Shown here piece after piece: positions 62,494 to 64,000 of a stretch of DNA of 64,000 nucleotides. The position numbers and the translations under genes were made by a program. Numbering within the stretch: position 1 is the first letter of the stretch; every line of letters begins with the position of its first letter. The notes beneath the pieces were generated by a model, which made no database searches, was not told the DNA's origin, and was given only the letters and a program-made list of their open reading frames with translations. The DNA comes from Acidimicrobiales bacterium (GTDB lineage: Bacteria; Actinomycetota; Acidimicrobiia; Acidimicrobiales; Poriferisodalaceae): the NCBI GenBank assembly GCA_030743005.1, contig JASLTG010000005.1:1-64000 (forward strand), given 5' to 3'.

Positions 62494-63786
62494 ATGAAGT
62501 CGGAATCAGATTCAACCATTCGCATAGGGCTCTTAGGTTGTGGCACGGTCGGCGGTGCGTTAGCCAGAATTATCTCCGCGGACGCAGATCGCATAGCAGC
62601 GCGCACCGGAATCCGACTCGAGGTGACAAGTATCGCCGTTCGAAACCTTTCGGCTGATCGCGTCGTAACACTTCCTGAAGAACTATTCACTCGAGACACC
62701 CAAGCGCTCGTCAACTCCCCAAACGTTGACATCGTTGTTGAGACCATTGGTGGAATCGAACCAGCTCGACAATTAGTGATCGACTCGTTGAAATCGGGAA
62801 AACCAGTCATTACCGCGAACAAAGAATTAGTCGCCAACGTGGGGCAAGAACTCTTTGAAGCAGCGGCAACAGGTGGAGTCGACCTCTTCTTTGAGGCAGC
62901 AGTGGCTGGAGGGGTGCCTTTGATACGAGTTCTCCGAGAGTCACTTGCTGGAGAACGAATAAACAGAGTCATGGGAATCGTCAACGGTACGACCAATTTC
63001 ATTCTTACGAAAATGACCGAAGAAGGAGCTGAGTACGCCGACGTCCTTGCTGAAGCTCAGAGTCTTGGATTCGCCGAAGCAGACCCAACGGCAGACGTGG
63101 AAGGCAGTGATGCTGCCGCAAAGGCAGCGATTTTGGCAACCATCGCCTTCGGGGCAAAGGTCGTCGCGGGCGATGTCTATCAGGAAGGGATAAGCAAAAT
63201 CTCTAAGGACGACATAGCCGCCGCCTCACATATGGGTCATGTCATTAAGTTATTGGCAGTCGCGGAATCCGATGGCAACCAAGTAGCGGTAAGAGTTCAT
63301 CCAACGATGGTGTCTCGGAATCACCCTCTCGCGGCAGTGCGAGAAAGCTTTAACGCGGTGTTCCTAGAGGGCTCCGAGGTCGACGATCTCATGCTTTATG
63401 GTCGCGGAGCAGGTGGTGGGCCCACGGCCTCAGCGATGCTTGGCGACGTCATTTCGGCTGCCAGAAATCTGCAACAGGGAGTATCGAGTGATATCGGACT
63501 GCTGTCTGAGTTTCCCATTCGACCGATCGATGAAACCAGTAGCGCGTTCTATATGCAACTCGACGTTGAAGATCAACCCGGTGTACTGGCAGCAGTAGCG
63601 AGCATTTTTGGTGAACACGGTGTTTCAATCCGGTCTATGGAACAACAAGGCCATGGGGAAACGGCCCATCTTGTCTTCATTACCCATGAGGCCCGTGAAG
63701 CAGACGTGCAATCAACGTTACGCGAGTTGAGAAACTTGAAAGAAGTGCGCGATATAGGGGCCCTAATTCGAGTTATAGCCGACTGA
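62494..63786 (+). CDS. hom: Homoserine dehydrogenase
   Basis: 430 residues from ATG 62494 (GTG 62440 is an alternative). GLLGCGTVGGALARII is the NAD(P) site; NKELVANVGQELFEAA, VAGGVPLIRVLRESLAGERINRVMGIVNGTTNFILTKM are catalytic. A C-terminal ACT domain (QLDVEDQPGVLAAVASIFGEHGVSIRSMEQQG) implies feedback by threonine. Followed 22 bp later by thrC. Confidence 0.95.
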   Translation: MKSESDSTIRIGLLGCGTVGGALARIISADADRIAARTGIRLEVTSIAVRNLSADRVVTLPEELFTRDTQALVNSPNVDIVVETIGGIEPARQLVIDSLKSGKPVITANKELVANVGQELFEAAATGGVDLFFEAAVAGGVPLIRVLRESLAGERINRVMGIVNGTTNFILTKMTEEGAEYADVLAEAQSLGFAEADPTADVEGSDAAAKAAILATIAFGAKVVAGDVYQEGISKISKDDIAAASHMGHVIKLLAVAESDGNQVAVRVHPTMVSRNHPLAAVRESFNAVFLEGSEVDDLMLYGRGAGGGPTASAMLGDVISAARNLQQGVSSDIGLLSEFPIRPIDETSSAFYMQLDVEDQPGVLAAVASIFGEHGVSIRSMEQQGHGETAHLVFITHEAREADVQSTLRELRNLKEVRDIGALIRVIAD

Positions 63787-63808
63787 TCACGCAGGAGATT
63801 GTACGAGA

Positions 63809-64000
63809 GTGAAATATCAGAGCACGCGTGGTGAAGCCCCGGTTCTCGAATTCAGCGAGGTCCTACTTGCGGGGCTGGCGATTGACGGCGGACTTTATGT
63901 TCCCACCGAGTTTCCAAAGCTGAAACCGTCAGATCTCAGTGCGTTCTCTGAAATGTCATATGCCGAAGTCGCGACAAAGGTGCTCACCCCGTTCGTTTCA
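63809..64000 (+). CDS. thrC: Threonine synthase, N-terminal part
   Basis: First 64 residues, cut by the window edge. GTG 63809, with GCAGGAGA 10 nt upstream. MKYQSTRGEAPVLEFSEV and LLAGLAIDGGLYVPTEFPKL are the thrC N-terminus; PLP site lies outside. Converts O-phosphohomoserine to threonine and completes lysA-hom-thrC. Confidence 0.9.
   Translation, partial: MKYQSTRGEAPVLEFSEVLLAGLAIDGGLYVPTEFPKLKPSDLSAFSEMSYAEVATKVLTPFVS

Noticed and set aside
1..64000. CRISPR arrays, transposases, integrases and defence islands
   Set aside because: No direct repeats with spacers, no mobile-element genes or terminal repeats were seen; gene content is chromosomal housekeeping and catabolic.

Overview
The window reads as a compact chromosomal segment of an actinobacterium, most likely Acidimicrobiia (marine or freshwater MAG-like, GC near 50 percent). 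Supporting markers are a WhiB regulator, DUF3107, DUF3090, an SCO1664-family protein with its partner histidine phosphatase, F420-type enzymes, a PdtaS-like kinase, and the GYW / FAFGDA repeats that are frequent in Acidimicrobiia surface proteins. The class assignment is an inference from gene content; no rRNA is present. Genes are packed with few gaps, many start/stop overlaps (ATGA, GTGA, TTGA) and convergent pairs separated by 0-15 bp. There are no insertion sequences, prophage genes or CRISPR arrays.

Layout. 1-9.9 kb: the N-terminal part of a RecB/AddB-like nuclease protein, an F420 oxidoreductase divergent from an acyl-CoA thioesterase, a family III CoA-transferase, an SDR plus DUF2889 pair, a LivHM permease pair, and an MTA deaminase / methylthioinosine phosphorylase salvage pair with a DUF3445 heme N-demethylase-like gene. 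10.8-13.8 kb: a phenylacetyl-CoA epoxidase operon paaA-paaD-tetR-paaB-paaC, with a perfect palindrome in its promoter. 13.8-19.2 kb: a form II CoxL-like molybdoenzyme, then a cobalamin riboswitch controlling btuF-btuC-btuD. 19.2-37.6 kb: a mixed region with a PaaI-like thioesterase, a solute-binding protein, RsgA, two enoyl-CoA hydratases, a DUF3048 lipoprotein, MscS, an L,D-transpeptidase fused to propeller-like repeats, ValS, a degenerate GGDEF protein, an acyl-CoA dehydrogenase, a small membrane protein with a structured leader, an alcohol dehydrogenase, a second CoA-transferase, a TetR regulator and DUF5317.

37.8-44.6 kb: a stand-alone biotinyl carrier followed by a complete System I cytochrome c maturation operon ccmABCDEFGHI, including a 56-residue CcmD. 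44.6-50.4 kb: a SufR-like regulator divergent from an Mrp Fe-S carrier, then SelO, DUF3107, a PdtaS-like kinase and WhiB. 50.6-59.1 kb: a glycerophosphodiesterase, a lipid kinase, EtfBA, the phosphatase/DUF3090/SCO1664 cluster, a family 5 uracil-DNA glycosylase, a duplicated-cysteine lipoprotein, an FrhB-like flavoprotein and a PPOX-fold protein. 59.2-64 kb: tRNA-Arg(CCG), then argS-lysA-hom-thrC (thrC cut by the window edge).

Functionally the window is rich in acyl-CoA and aromatic catabolism (CoA-transferases, thioesterases, hydratases, acyl-CoA dehydrogenase, Paa epoxidase, ETF), combined with cofactor supply (B12 uptake, heme attachment, Fe-S carrier) and core aspartate-family amino acid synthesis. 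Many genes have a TANNNT hexamer 6-8 nt before the start codon and no Shine-Dalgarno sequence, which suggests widespread leaderless transcription.
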